Shown piece by piece: positions 44,442-54,143 of a stretch of 64,000 nt of DNA. The notes under the pieces are model-generated. The model ran no database searches, had not been told where the DNA came from, and saw only the letters and a program-made list of their open reading frames with translations. A program made the position numbers and the translations under genes. The DNA comes from Clostridiales bacterium (GTDB lineage: Bacteria > Actinomycetota > Coriobacteriia > Anaerosomatales > SLCP01), in the NCBI GenBank assembly GCA_018333995.1, contig JAGXSG010000002.1, forward strand, positions 1 through 64,000, written 5' to 3'. Each line of letters starts with the position of its first letter. Within the stretch, counting starts at the first letter, position 1.

Positions 44442-45665
44442 GTGCCACATGTGATACGTGCGATCCTGACCACAGCGCTCTTCGCCACGCTACTAGGGTG
44501 CGCCGGCCCGGCGGAGCCGCCGACCATCGTCGACCCCAGCACCCCATCGGCCCCAGAAGGGCCATCCACCCCTCCGGAGAGCTCTCGTCTTGAGGACTTG
44601 AAAATCGACTTCGTTCTCGTCGCTGACGGATTCGACCAGCCGCTCTACGTCACGGGAGCGGGCGACGGATCCGGAAGATTGTTCGTGGCCGAGAAGACCG
44701 GCGCGCTTTGGACGGTGCGCGACGGCGAAATCGACGACACGCCCTTCCTCGATCTGCGCGGCCGGGTGAGCACCGAGTCGGAGCTCGGGCTTCTCGGCGT
44801 AGCGTTCACGCCCGATTTCGCGGCGAGCGGAGTGGTGTATGTGAGCTACACCGACCTCAGCCATGCAAGCGTTCTCTCGCGCTTCGACTCTGATGGCGTC
44901 ACAGCCGACCCAAACAGCGAGCGCGTTTTGCTGCGCGTCGAGCAACCCTACGCTAACCACAACGGTGGAGGGATAGCGTTCGGACCCGACGGGATGCTCT
45001 ACCTCGGGCTCGGCGATGGCGGCTCAGCAGGGGACCCGCTGCGCGCCGGCCAGGATCTCTCGACACCGCTCGGCAAGATGCTGCGGATCGATGTCGGCGC
45101 GACAGGTGCGTGGAGCACACAGGCTGGCGTCCCGGCGGACAACCCCTTCGTCGATGTCGCCGGTGCCGATCCGCTCATCTGGTCGTACGGACTTAGAAAC
45201 CCGTGGCGCTTCAGCTTCGACCGTGAAACCGGCGACCTGTGGATCGGGGATGTGGGCCAAAACGCGTTAGAAGAGGTGAACTTCCAGCCCGCGGCGAGCC
45301 AAGGAGGCGAGAACTGGGGATGGAGCCTCTTCGAGGGCACCGACCCCTTTCCGCCAGACCGCGATGTCACCGAGAACCGGGACGCCTTCGCGTGGCCGCT
45401 CGTTGAGTACCGCCACCCTACCGGCAAATCCGTGACCGGCGGCTATGTCTACCGGGGCGACGCTTTTCCGCTCATGCGCGGCGTCTACCTGTACGGAGAC
45501 TTCGTGACCGGACGCGTGTGGGGGGTCGCACGCGGCCCCGATGGTCCTGAAACCAGAGAGCTCGCCACAACCGAGATGGCCATCTCGTCGTTCGGTGAGG
45601 ATGACGAAGGGGAGCTCTACGTGGTCGATTTCCAGGGAGGGTTATATCGGGTCGAGGCGCGATAG
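44442..45665 (+). CDS. PQQ-dependent-type soluble sugar (aldose) dehydrogenase lipoprotein
   Basis: A 407-residue exported beta-propeller protein. The signal peptide ends at the lipobox LLGC (Cys ~20), followed by a Pro/Ser-rich linker. The GSDH propeller runs from FDQPLYVTGAGDGSGRLFVA, with ELGLLGVAFTPDF, NHNGGGIAFGPDGMLYLGLG, SYGLRNPWRFSFD and GDVGQNALEEVNF. Such proteins oxidise aldoses with PQQ and pass electrons outward, but many homologues lack proven cofactor use. GTG 44442 or GTG 44451 could be the start. Neighbours give no pathway. Confidence 0.88.
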   Translation: MPHVIRAILTTALFATLLGCAGPAEPPTIVDPSTPSAPEGPSTPPESSRLEDLKIDFVLVADGFDQPLYVTGAGDGSGRLFVAEKTGALWTVRDGEIDDTPFLDLRGRVSTESELGLLGVAFTPDFAASGVVYVSYTDLSHASVLSRFDSDGVTADPNSERVLLRVEQPYANHNGGGIAFGPDGMLYLGLGDGGSAGDPLRAGQDLSTPLGKMLRIDVGATGAWSTQAGVPADNPFVDVAGADPLIWSYGLRNPWRFSFDRETGDLWIGDVGQNALEEVNFQPAASQGGENWGWSLFEGTDPFPPDRDVTENRDAFAWPLVEYRHPTGKSVTGGYVYRGDAFPLMRGVYLYGDFVTGRVWGVARGPDGPETRELATTEMAISSFGEDDEGELYVVDFQGGLYRVEAR

Positions 45666-45697
45666 CGACCTGCGGCCTGCGACCTGCGCCCTACAGA

Positions 45698-46861
45698 CTA
45701 CCCGCCCGCAGGTGCGCCAAAGAGCCGATCGCACTCGGCGACGTACGCCTGAAGGGGCGGGGGAAGCGCTTCGACCGGACCCGCGGGCGGCATCGGCCCA
45801 GAGTGGTATGTGTCCCAAAACAGCACGTGGTCACGAGCTCCTTGGAGGCGGCCGCTCTTCGTGTCCGCCATGAGCGCCGCGAACGCCTTGCCCGTATAGG
45901 TGGTCTCGAGTTTCACTCCGGCCGCGCCAGCGAGCTTGACCGCTTCGATGCTCTCGGAGGTCGGCACACCGTAGCCGGGATCGAAAAACTCGTGGCGCAG
46001 CTCTAGGCGCAAGTCTGCGAAGGTGAGTTCGGGAAAGGCCGAGTCGAGCGAGCGCATCAACATGATCGTCTCGGCAGCGAGCTTCTCGGCGAACGGCTCG
46101 TTGGCGACCTCGCCGGGCGTGACACGGATCGCGAGTACCTGTGGCGCCATACGCGCACCGGCGCGCTCGAGCGCGGCAAACCCAATCGCGAGCCCCACCG
46201 CCGTGCCGAGCGTCCCGCCGGCGACGTAGACGACATCTGGCGCGACGAAGTCTCCGAGCGCGAACGCAATCGCGCCCAAGTCGAGCTCCCTGACCTGCGC
46301 GGCAACCTCGAACGCCGCGTTCACGTAACCAATCGTGCCGAGCGAGTTGGTACCGCCCATCGGGATGACGTAGGGCTCAACACCGTCTCGCCGGGCGAGC
46401 CCCCGCCGGGCGAGCACCGCTTCGCGGCGACCGTCCCATCCGTCGATGGGGTGGATCACCGTGCCGAGCGCCGCATGGGCACGCAACGTCGCTGCGGCGA
46501 ACGGTCCCGGGGCCTGCGGCGAAAGCACAACGTGCGGCTCGAGTCCGAGCGCGCGGGCGTGCACCGCGGTGGCGAGCGCGTGGTTCGAACCGTACGCGCC
46601 AAACGTGAGTACCGCCGCGCGGCCCTGCGCCTTCGCTTGGCCGAGAAGGAACTCGAGCTTGCGAACCTTGTTCCCGCCGTAGATCGCATTGGTGAGGTCG
46701 TCGCGCTTGACCCAAAGGCCGTGGACGGGCCAGATCTCCTCGGCGTCCTCATCGAGCGGGAGGATGTCCGCGCCGTTGGCAACCGGCGTGGGCAGATCGC
46801 AAAGCTCGACGCGAGGCAATGCGGCGATACCCGGGAAGCGCTCGAACAACGGCAGCTTCAT
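45698..46861 (-). CDS. D-cysteine desulfhydrase / ACC deaminase-family PLP enzyme
   Basis: A 387-residue fold-type II PLP enzyme. KRDDLTNAIYGGNKVRKLEF holds the PLP Lys, GAYGSNHALATAVHARALG the substrate loop, and VYVAGGTLGTAVGLAIGF the phosphate-binding glycines. Family members deaminate 1-aminocyclopropane-1-carboxylate or release H2S from D-cysteine. In an anaerobe the desulfhydrase role is more likely, but the residues seen do not decide. It is probably monocistronic, set off from the ABC permease by a hairpin. Confidence 0.88.
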   Translation of the reverse strand: MKLPLFERFPGIAALPRVELCDLPTPVANGADILPLDEDAEEIWPVHGLWVKRDDLTNAIYGGNKVRKLEFLLGQAKAQGRAAVLTFGAYGSNHALATAVHARALGLEPHVVLSPQAPGPFAAATLRAHAALGTVIHPIDGWDGRREAVLARRGLARRDGVEPYVIPMGGTNSLGTIGYVNAAFEVAAQVRELDLGAIAFALGDFVAPDVVYVAGGTLGTAVGLAIGFAALERAGARMAPQVLAIRVTPGEVANEPFAEKLAAETIMLMRSLDSAFPELTFADLRLELRHEFFDPGYGVPTSESIEAVKLAGAAGVKLETTYTGKAFAALMADTKSGRLQGARDHVLFWDTYHSGPMPPAGPVEALPPPLQAYVAECDRLFGAPAGG

Positions 46862-46894
46862 CGGTTCAAGCCTCCCCGACCGTCAGACAGGATT

Positions 46895-46918
46895 CCTGCT
46901 ACCGCAAATGGTAGCAGG
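46895..46918 (-). terminator. Strong hairpin after the ABC permease gene
   Basis: CCTGCTACC-gcaaat-GGTAGCAGG, a perfect 9-bp stem with a 6-base loop, 40 bases past the permease stop and upstream of the PLP-enzyme gene. No T-tract follows, as is common for actinobacterial terminators. Confidence 0.5.
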
Positions 46919-46957
46919 GCGCACCCGGATGGTCGCGCGCTAGCGCCCAGTGCTGCG

Positions 46958-49378
46958 CTACTCGTAGGCGATCGCGTCGCGCACGCTTACCTGGGCCGCT
47001 CGAAACGCCGGCAGGAGGCTTGCTGCCACCGCGATAACCGTGACCGCCACCAGCCACACAACCACACCCTCCCACGAGTACTCGAAGGTGAGCGGCAGCG
47101 CCATCGCCCTCTCAAGCATCGTGAGCAGCGCCAGGCTCATCGGATACGAGGCCAGCGCGCCGAGGAACCACGCGATGAGCGCAATGACGACCCCCTCTGT
47201 CACGAATATCTGGTAGATCGAGCGGTGCGACGCCCCGATGGCACGCATGACGCCGATCTCGCGGGTCGACTCGAGCACGTTGATGGTCATGGTGCCCGTG
47301 AGTCCGATTACGCCAACGAGTGCGAGGATCGCCCCCATGATCGCGAGGAACGTCACGAGTATGCCGAGTTGGCTTGCGACCTGGTCGCGCTGCTCCGTCG
47401 CGGTCTGTGAGAACGCCACCGGGACTCCTCGCTCTTCGAGCTGTCGCTCAACGAGGCGCGCTACGCGAGTCTGTTCGGCCTCGTGCGCCGACGTGGTGCG
47501 CACCTGCAACCTCATGATCGCACCGTGCGCACCAGTGATGGCTTCAAGGTGTTCCAGCGGCGTGAACGCGACCGGGCCCATGAGCCCCGCGCTCACGACG
47601 CCCACGACCTCGAAGACACGATCGTCACCAATCACGTTGAACGTGGCGCGTGACCCTGAAGTGAGCCCGGGTTCGCTCTTAACAACGTCAGCGTTGAGTA
47701 CGATCGCGTTACTGTCGTCTGCGGTAAGCCACCGCCCTTCGGTGAGGCGCGGCACGATGAAGTCTGAGCCGGGACGCACCCCGATGATGTCGATCGGTTC
47801 TGATTCTGTGCCGTCGGGACGGGCGAAGACGGCACGATACTCCGGCATCCCTGAAACCGCGACCACGCCTTCTACGCGCGACGCGACACGCGTGACCGTC
47901 TCGGCGCTCTGCGGGCGCGCGAACCACAACTGGGCGTCGTAGTCCCACATGTCGATCTCGTCCACGGTAGCAAGGATCGAGCTCTGCACGCTCGTCACCG
48001 ACATGATCACCGAGGATGCAAGCGAGAGCGTGATGAGCGTCAATGTGAGACGTCCCTTGCGTAGAAACGTGTTGCGCAGCGACAGTGCGACCGGTCGCGG
48101 CAGCCCGCGAACGAGACCCAGCGCGCGATCGAGCAACCCGTGCCCAAACGACGTGCCGCTCATCCCCGTCGCGTTGAGCGCCCGAACCACGCTCGTACGT
48201 GTCCCGAGACGCACCGGGACCACTGCCGCGAGCAGGGGCACGGCCAACCCCACCAGCACGCCTAGCAGCACCACGTACGGCGGCGGCGCGAACGAGGTGA
48301 TGCGGAAGTTCAGCAAGTCAGCGGCGTACCCCGTGAACCACCAACCAGCGAGCGCGCCGGCGGGCAGCCCCACGGCGACCGCGCCTGACCCGTAGACCGC
48401 GACCATCGCGAGGTACATCCACGTGACCTGGCCGGCTCGCCCGCCCACAGCCTTCATGATGCCCACTTGTCTCACCTGTTGCGCCATGATCGCTTGCACC
48501 GTTGTCACGACAAGAAAGCCCGAGAGCGCAAGCGAGAGCAGTCCGAGCGCGAGCAGCAGCAGCGAAACCGCCTTGAAGATGTCTCCGAGAAAGTGACTGC
48601 CCGGCTCGGGCACGCTGGTCTGCACGACCTGCACGCCGCGCGGGAGCAGCACGTCGTCGCGGATGGCCGTTGCGAGTCGGCTCGCTTCGGCCCTGTCGGG
48701 TGTGCCCGCAGCGACAACCTTAAGCTCGTTGTAGCTGCGTGGCTCGTCGAGCAGGCGCAGGGTATCCATCGAGACGTAGCCGGTGGCGGCGTTCACGAAC
48801 GTCGCAGGAAACGCGTTGATGTCGTGGACGATGCTCGTCACGCGCAGCCGCACACGTGTGCCGCCGGGTGTCTCGGCTGTCACCACGTCTCCTACAGCGT
48901 GCGGGGCGACCAGATTGACCGAGCGCTCCAGCACAAGCTCCCCGGCCGCGGGAGGCCACGTGCGCGCCGACTCCACCGTCACGACATCGATCTGCCCGCC
49001 CTCGAGATCGGGCACCGCGCGCAGCTGCATGGTGTCCCACCCGGCGGAGGAGACAGCGTCGCTTTGCTCTCCCTTTTCGTAGCGAATCGCGAGCGTTCGC
49101 GCGCCCTCGGCAAAACGCACTCCCTCAAACCGCTCGACAGCGCGCACCACGCTTTCATCCAGATCGGACACCGCAAACGTGATGGTGGCGGGCATCGACG
49201 CCGAGTAGACCGCGTCGAACTCGCGAATGAGGATGCCGCGTCCGCCCATCACGACAGTGATCGCGAACACGCCCACCGCGATCGAGAGGACCACGAGCAG
49301 AGTGCGGAACCGGTGTCCGGCGAGGTCTCGCACGACCTTGCGCCACCGGGGAGCCAGAGCGGCAAGCGGCCCTCTCAT
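46958..49378 (-). CDS. FtsX/MacB-type ABC transporter permease
   Basis: An 806-residue protein with two FtsX-like permease units. TM1 near residue ~30 is followed by a large extracytoplasmic MacB-PCD-like domain. Helices at ~270-400 carry the first FtsX core. A second domain with [20 protein letters not shown] then precedes the C-terminal FtsX core ([20 protein letters not shown]). The double-core layout is typical of lipoprotein or peptide exporters and of bacitracin-type systems. Its ATG overlaps the stop of the ATPase gene, its functional partner. Confidence 0.92.
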   Translation of the reverse strand: MRGPLAALAPRWRKVVRDLAGHRFRTLLVVLSIAVGVFAITVVMGGRGILIREFDAVYSASMPATITFAVSDLDESVVRAVERFEGVRFAEGARTLAIRYEKGEQSDAVSSAGWDTMQLRAVPDLEGGQIDVVTVESARTWPPAAGELVLERSVNLVAPHAVGDVVTAETPGGTRVRLRVTSIVHDINAFPATFVNAATGYVSMDTLRLLDEPRSYNELKVVAAGTPDRAEASRLATAIRDDVLLPRGVQVVQTSVPEPGSHFLGDIFKAVSLLLLALGLLSLALSGFLVVTTVQAIMAQQVRQVGIMKAVGGRAGQVTWMYLAMVAVYGSGAVAVGLPAGALAGWWFTGYAADLLNFRITSFAPPPYVVLLGVLVGLAVPLLAAVVPVRLGTRTSVVRALNATGMSGTSFGHGLLDRALGLVRGLPRPVALSLRNTFLRKGRLTLTLITLSLASSVIMSVTSVQSSILATVDEIDMWDYDAQLWFARPQSAETVTRVASRVEGVVAVSGMPEYRAVFARPDGTESEPIDIIGVRPGSDFIVPRLTEGRWLTADDSNAIVLNADVVKSEPGLTSGSRATFNVIGDDRVFEVVGVVSAGLMGPVAFTPLEHLEAITGAHGAIMRLQVRTTSAHEAEQTRVARLVERQLEERGVPVAFSQTATEQRDQVASQLGILVTFLAIMGAILALVGVIGLTGTMTINVLESTREIGVMRAIGASHRSIYQIFVTEGVVIALIAWFLGALASYPMSLALLTMLERAMALPLTFEYSWEGVVVWLVAVTVIAVAASLLPAFRAAQVSVRDAIAYE

Positions 49379-50118
49379 GGACCGGAACGCGCGGTCCGTG
49401 GGCGGTGCGTCGTCTCCTCGACTATCTCGCCGTCGCTTACCGTGAGTGAACGCCGGACGCGCGAGGCGATATCGGCGTCGTGGGTGACCATGATGATTGT
49501 CTTGTGAGCGTCCACCAACTCTTCGAACAGGTGAAACACCGCGTCAGCGGTTTTTGAGTCGAGATTGCCGGTGGGCTCATCGGCAGCCAGGATGGGCGGG
49601 TCGTTGGCGAGCGCGCGAGCGATTGCGACGCGCTGTTGCTGACCTCCAGAGAGCGCCGAGGGCAACTTGTAGGCCTGGTCGGTCATCTCGACCTGTTCTA
49701 AGAGGCGCATCGCTCGTTCGGGGCGCTCGGCCGGGGAGTGCATCGCGCAGAAGTCCATCGGCAGCATGACGTTTTCTATGGCCGTGAGCGTGGGCAACAG
49801 CTGGAAGAACTGAAACACTACGCCGATCGTGCGACCGCGCCACATCGCGAGCTGGTTCTCGTTTAAAGCATGCACAGAAACCCCGTCGATGACCACCTCG
49901 CCCGACGTTGGATGGTCGATGCCGGTGATCATGTTGATGAGTGTTGTCTTGCCCGATCCGGACTTTCCCACCAGCCCGATGAACTCGCCGCTACGCACCT
50001 CGAGGTCGACACCGCGCAGCGCGGTGAACGGAACCCCTCCGGTGTCGTAGACCTTCACCACACCGCGGAGCGAGACGAGCGGCGTTTCACGGCCGTGGGG
50101 TGCATCAGGGACGTTCAC
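49375..50118 (-). CDS. LolD/MacB-type ABC transporter ATPase
   Basis: A ~247-residue ATPase: Walker [11 protein letters not shown]-loop FQFFQLLP, signature [18 protein letters not shown], Walker [14 protein letters not shown] and H-loop VTHD. It powers the FtsX-type permease encoded next. The start is uncertain. GTG 50116-50118 avoids overlap with the upstream gene and has GAGGGAG at a distance; GTG 50202 would overlap by 43 bases and has no ribosome site. Confidence 0.92.
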   Translation of the reverse strand: MNVPDAPHGRETPLVSLRGVVKVYDTGGVPFTALRGVDLEVRSGEFIGLVGKSGSGKTTLINMITGIDHPTSGEVVIDGVSVHALNENQLAMWRGRTIGVVFQFFQLLPTLTAIENVMLPMDFCAMHSPAERPERAMRLLEQVEMTDQAYKLPSALSGGQQQRVAIARALANDPPILAADEPTGNLDSKTADAVFHLFEELVDAHKTIIMVTHDADIASRVRRSLTVSDGEIVEETTHRPRTARSGP

Positions 50119-50159
50119 GTGCGCAGAAGTCACTCCCTCAAAGGCAGATGCGCCAGACG

Positions 50160-50684
50160 TCAGATCATCCGGCGGTCGCGGCGCATACGGTACAGCCACC
50201 ACAATCCGTATGCGAAAACGAGGCCGACTCCGCCGATTACGCCTTTCATCGGCTCGATGTCTTGCGGTCGCGGCTCGCCCCTGGAGATGATCTCAAGTGA
50301 CGTCGCGTGCACGTCGAACTCGCCGCCGTGCTCCTCGCAGGCGATGTTCACGATACCGGTCACGCGCACGATGTCGCCTGTGTGCCGGTAGTCGCCAAAG
50401 TGCTCTATCCTTGCCGCCATCTCATCCGTGACCCAGATGCCGAGACCGACCTCGTCGCCAAGGATGTTCACCCACCTGCCGCCGCCCATCGCTCGCAAGT
50501 GCTCGCCTATCGCCTCACCCTCGACCACGATCTCGTGACCGTCGAGCGCGCGGTCTATCTCGACCACCTCGGCAGGGCTGAGTGGGGCATCGAACATGGT
50601 GGTCGCCAACGCCGACTGGACGCTACCCAATGTGGCGAGCGCGGCAACAAACGCCAATACACACGCTAACGGCCACCGCATCAT
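50160..50684 (-). CDS. Exported OB-fold-like membrane-anchored protein
   Basis: A 174-residue protein with a signal peptide or N-terminal anchor ([18 protein letters not shown]) and a C-terminal helix ([17 protein letters not shown]). Between them [30 protein letters not shown] and [20 protein letters not shown] suggest an OB-fold. The function is unknown. ATG 50682-50684 overlaps the TrkH stop (ATGATG). Placement between a K+ transporter and an ABC exporter suggests an accessory surface role at most. Confidence 0.75.
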   Translation of the reverse strand: MMRWPLACVLAFVAALATLGSVQSALATTMFDAPLSPAEVVEIDRALDGHEIVVEGEAIGEHLRAMGGGRWVNILGDEVGLGIWVTDEMAARIEHFGDYRHTGDIVRVTGIVNIACEEHGGEFDVHATSLEIISRGEPRPQDIEPMKGVIGGVGLVFAYGLWWLYRMRRDRRMI

Positions 50685-52195
50685 CGCGAACGCCACCTCC
50701 TCACGTCAAACGCCAAGACCACCTGCGACACGAGCACGAGTACCGCGATAAACTCAAGCCGCCCGGCCCACATCTGAAACATGTACACGAGTTTGAGCCC
50801 CGTGGGCATCGTCGCGGACGTAATACCAATCGAAAGTCCCGAGTTCGCCGTTGCGGAGATCGATTCGAACATCGCCTCGGAAGCTCCGTACCCATATGCC
50901 GCACCCGCGACACCGCCCACGACGTACGTCACGAGGTAGAGGATGAATACCGTCGCGGCAGCGCCCACCACTTCCGGCTTGAGGACCCTCATGCCGAGAT
51001 GATGGTAGCGCACCGTCATTGCGGCGCTCTTCGGTGCGATCGCCTGCTTGACGTGAAGAACGATCGATTTAGCGATCACCCCTACGCGCAAAGCCTTGAT
51101 GCCGCCACCTGTCGACGAGAGCGAGCCCCCTACGGCCATGCCGAGCATGATCGCGATCAATCCCACACCGCTGAAATCATGAATGAACTGGCTCCCGTAC
51201 ACTGTCTGGTGCCCCGCGCTATGTCCCGAGATGACCTGGAACACCCCTTTACGGAAGACCCCATATGCGCTGGTGAAGGTATCCGCGTACGTGAGTCCGA
51301 TTGCGACAAGCGCCGACCACGCTGTAATGACGAACGCAAGCACGCGAGTCTCGATGTTCTTGCGCAGCTCCCTGCGTGATCCACGCCAGATCTGCGCATG
51401 GAGGGCGAAGTTGATCGATCCTGCCATCATGAGAATGAGAGCAAGAGCCTCGATCAGGTAGTGGTGGTAGTACATGAGATTCATCCGCTGCGGCGCGAAC
51501 CCTCCCGTGTCGAACGCCGCGGCGGCTATCCAGAATCCGTGCAGGAGACTCCTCGCCGGCGACATGCCGATAAACGACATGATCGCGAAGAAGGTTGCCG
51601 TACCGAGTGCGACGTAAACCGCGGTAACAACCCAGATGAACCGCGCGGTGTGAACGATGTTGGGAAGAATCCGCTCGTCACGGCCCTCGGCGACGTAGAG
51701 TGAGAACGCGCCGCCACGAAGTCCCACCGCGAGCGAGAGGGCGGCGACGACGATCCCCTGTCCTCCGATAAGCTGCATCAGATGCCGCCACATGTTATGG
51801 GCGTAGGACATGTGATCGAGGTCGACCGCGACAGTCAGCCCTGAGACCGTCAAACCGCTGATCGCGTCGAAGCACGCGTCGAGGTAGCTCGGATAGTTGT
51901 CCGAAAACGCGAGGGGCAGCGCTGCGGCCATAGCGGCGGCGATCCACCCCAGCGCGGTGATTGCGAGCGCGTGCGTGTGATTCATGCGTGAGGGGCGCAC
52001 CTCGGCGTGCATCAGCGCCATGCCGACGGCGCACGACACTCCAGCTCCCAAGGCGAAATCAAGTGCCGCGTCCCACTCCCGCGCAAGCACTCCCACCACA
52101 AGCGGGATGATCATCGCGAGGCCGATACCCGTGACGAGAATCCCAACGAAGTGGAGTATCGTGCGCATGTCCGGGGAGTACAGCCGCACCCACAT
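50681..52195 (-). CDS. TrkH/KtrB-type potassium uptake channel subunit
   Basis: A 504-residue membrane protein with ~10-12 helices and the four pore-loop pattern. SGLTVSGLTV and FDTGGFAP are the first filters, SSTGGGIKALR follows the third repeat, and ISATANSGLSIG is the fourth. It takes up K+ (or Na+) across the membrane and normally needs a TrkA/KtrA RCK subunit, not seen in this window. The start is ATG 52193-52195; ATG 52168 is an alternative. A 42-codon membrane gene ends nine bases upstream. Confidence 0.92.
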   Translation of the reverse strand: MWVRLYSPDMRTILHFVGILVTGIGLAMIIPLVVGVLAREWDAALDFALGAGVSCAVGMALMHAEVRPSRMNHTHALAITALGWIAAAMAAALPLAFSDNYPSYLDACFDAISGLTVSGLTVAVDLDHMSYAHNMWRHLMQLIGGQGIVVAALSLAVGLRGGAFSLYVAEGRDERILPNIVHTARFIWVVTAVYVALGTATFFAIMSFIGMSPARSLLHGFWIAAAAFDTGGFAPQRMNLMYYHHYLIEALALILMMAGSINFALHAQIWRGSRRELRKNIETRVLAFVITAWSALVAIGLTYADTFTSAYGVFRKGVFQVISGHSAGHQTVYGSQFIHDFSGVGLIAIMLGMAVGGSLSSTGGGIKALRVGVIAKSIVLHVKQAIAPKSAAMTVRYHHLGMRVLKPEVVGAAATVFILYLVTYVVGGVAGAAYGYGASEAMFESISATANSGLSIGITSATMPTGLKLVYMFQMWAGRLEFIAVLVLVSQVVLAFDVRRWRSR

Positions 52196-52204
52196 CGCTG
52201 TCGC

Positions 52205-52333
52205 CTACCGCACCCACGCCACGAACAACACCACGAAGAACATGGCCGCGATGAAGGCGCTCAAAGCCGCAAGTTCGAGTAGCAACCCGCTCAACCAGTG
52301 CTGAAGCGGGCTGTGGAAGCGATGTACCCTCAT
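52205..52333 (-). CDS. Small single-pass membrane protein upstream of trkH
   Basis: A 42-codon frame from ATG 52331-52333 to TAG 52205-52207. The N-terminus is polar (MRVHRFHSPLQHWL) and residues ~17-41 form one hydrophobic helix (LELAALSAFIAAMFFVVLF). It lies nine bases before the TrkH start, in the same direction, as a translationally linked partner might. It could be a small regulatory subunit by analogy with KdpF, but no family is recognised. Ribosome site is weak (GCGGATC). Confidence 0.55.
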   Translation of the reverse strand: MRVHRFHSPLQHWLSGLLLELAALSAFIAAMFFVVLFVAWVR

Positions 52334-52419
52334 GATCCGCTTTCGCCGCGCGGAACGGTCACGACCTGTTCAGAGTAGCGCACGTGAGGCCGTTGGCGCA
52401 CGTGGACTCGGTTCCGGCC

Positions 52420-53493
52420 CTAGCCGCCGCGTCCGTCACGCCTGTGACGGGAGCGGCCTCTGTCTTGCCGCGTCTCAACGTGCGCCGCCTCATCTTTGAG
52501 CGCACGGTAGCTCGCCAGGCGTCTCTCGGACAACCTGCCATCCTCGACCGCCTCCCGCAGCGCGCAACCGGGTTCCCGAACGTGACGGCAGTCCGCGAAG
52601 CGGCACCGCTCGGCAAGCTGTTCGACGTCAGGAAACGCCGCCGCGATCCCTTCGCCGCCGCTCAGGAGTGCGAGCGCCCTCATCCCCGGCGTGTCGATGA
52701 GGATGCTCCCGTCCGCCAGAAAGAACATCTCGCGGGCGACGGTCGTGTGGCGCCCCTTCCCATCCGTTTCGCGCACCGCTGCGGTCTGCTGCACCTCGTC
52801 CCCAACCAAACTGTTCACCAGCGTCGATTTCCCAACTCCCGAGGCGCCAAAGAACGCGCCGGATTTGCCCCTTCCAAGGCAAGCCGTGATCGCATCAACG
52901 CCCTCTCCCGTAATGGCGCAGGTTACAAGCGTTTCGATACCCAGTGCGACCGCCGAGACCTCGGCGCGCGCAGTCTGAACGTCAGTCGCGAGGTCGGACT
53001 TGGTCAACACGACGACCGGCTGCGCGCCGCTCTCCCACGCCAGCACGAGTTCGCGTTCGAGCCGAGCGATGTTGGGCCCTGGACTGAGCGCCTGCACCAC
53101 GAATGCGACATCGACATTAGCCACCACAACCTGCTCAACCCCTTGCTCACCAGGGTCTTTGCGCGAAAACGCCGAGACGCGCGGTATGATCGCCTCAACT
53201 ATCGCCAGGTCGTGCCCTTCCGGACGCGCCAGCGCGACCCAGTCGCCGACCACGATCCTCGCGTCACCCAAGTCCCGCAGGTGAGCGGCGGGCTCCGCAC
53301 GCAGCGGCCCGGTCTCGGTAAGCACCAGCGGCTGTCCTCGATCGACCCGGCTCACGCGACCGGGCACGAAGCCCTTCTCGGCAAGGTGGACGAACAGCTC
53401 CTCGAAGTGTCCCGAGAAACCGAGCGCGCTAAGATCACGGGGCGGCTCGGCCCGGGACGCGAGGCCGCCAGGCGCCCCGCTTGCATGTGGCAT
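52420..53493 (-). CDS. rsgA: Ribosome small-subunit-dependent GTPase RsgA
   Basis: A 357-residue circularly permuted GTPase. An N-terminal OB-fold (~50-115) is followed by G4 TKSD, G1 GASGVGKSTLVN, G2 GKGRHTT and G3 DTPGM, in the permuted order that defines the family. A zinc knuckle (CRFADCRH...GC) and a basic C-terminal tail complete it. It acts in late 30S maturation. ATG 53491-53493 with GGAGAAG upstream is chosen over a longer frame. The N-terminal ~20 residues are a Gly/Ala/Pro-rich extension. Confidence 0.95.
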   Translation of the reverse strand: MPHASGAPGGLASRAEPPRDLSALGFSGHFEELFVHLAEKGFVPGRVSRVDRGQPLVLTETGPLRAEPAAHLRDLGDARIVVGDWVALARPEGHDLAIVEAIIPRVSAFSRKDPGEQGVEQVVVANVDVAFVVQALSPGPNIARLERELVLAWESGAQPVVVLTKSDLATDVQTARAEVSAVALGIETLVTCAITGEGVDAITACLGRGKSGAFFGASGVGKSTLVNSLVGDEVQQTAAVRETDGKGRHTTVAREMFFLADGSILIDTPGMRALALLSGGEGIAAAFPDVEQLAERCRFADCRHVREPGCALREAVEDGRLSERRLASYRALKDEAAHVETRQDRGRSRHRRDGRGG

Positions 53494-53525
53494 GATCTTC
53501 TCCGGCACATGGGATAGGATACCCG

Positions 53526-54143
53526 TCACGCCCTCGCCACCAACACCACTGCTGTGTCCGCTCGCAGGTTGGGCCACAGTCGCGCAGAGCGCACGCCACC
53601 CACCCGGACATCTGTGATGAGCGGGATTTCGCGCTCTATCGCCCCGCCGTTCCCGGCGACAAAGTCGCGGAAGTCGGTGATCGTCGTGTGATGGATATTG
53701 GGCGTGTTGTACCACGTGAACGGTATCGAGCGAGAGACCGGCATGCGGCCCCTCAGGGCAAGGTAACCGCGCACCCGCCAGTGCCCAAAGTTGGGAAACG
53801 TCACGACTCCCCGGCGCCCGACTCGAAGCATCTCGCGCAACACGAACGCGGGGCGCCTGACAACCTGCAGTGTCTGGGAGAGCACAACGAAGTCGAATGC
53901 GTCGTCACGGTAGCCAGGAAGTCCTTCGTCGAGGTCGATCTGCACCACCGACAGTCCCCGTGCAAGAGCGTTCGCGATGTCTGGCGAACTAAGGTCAACA
54001 CCGCGCACCGTGCATCCCTTCTCATCGCGAAGGTGCGCCATGAGCGACCCGTCCCCGCAACCCAAATCAAGCACTCGGCTTTCCGGAGGAATCATCTCGC
54101 TGATCAGGCGAAGGTCGGACCGGAGCAGCTCTGCCGCGGTCAT
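53526..54143 (-). CDS. metW: MetW, methionine biosynthesis methyltransferase-like protein
   Basis: A 205-residue class I SAM-fold protein: SRVLDLGCGDGSLMAHLRDE, GVDLSSPDIANALARGLSVV, SQTLQVVRRPAFVLREMLRV and the family segment SIPFTWYNTPNIHHTTITDF. MetW is encoded next to MetX and is needed with it for homoserine acylation in several bacteria. Start overlaps the metX stop by one base (TGATG). Confidence 0.95.
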   Translation of the reverse strand: MTAAELLRSDLRLISEMIPPESRVLDLGCGDGSLMAHLRDEKGCTVRGVDLSSPDIANALARGLSVVQIDLDEGLPGYRDDAFDFVVLSQTLQVVRRPAFVLREMLRVGRRGVVTFPNFGHWRVRGYLALRGRMPVSRSIPFTWYNTPNIHHTTITDFRDFVAGNGGAIEREIPLITDVRVGGVRSARLWPNLRADTAVVLVARA

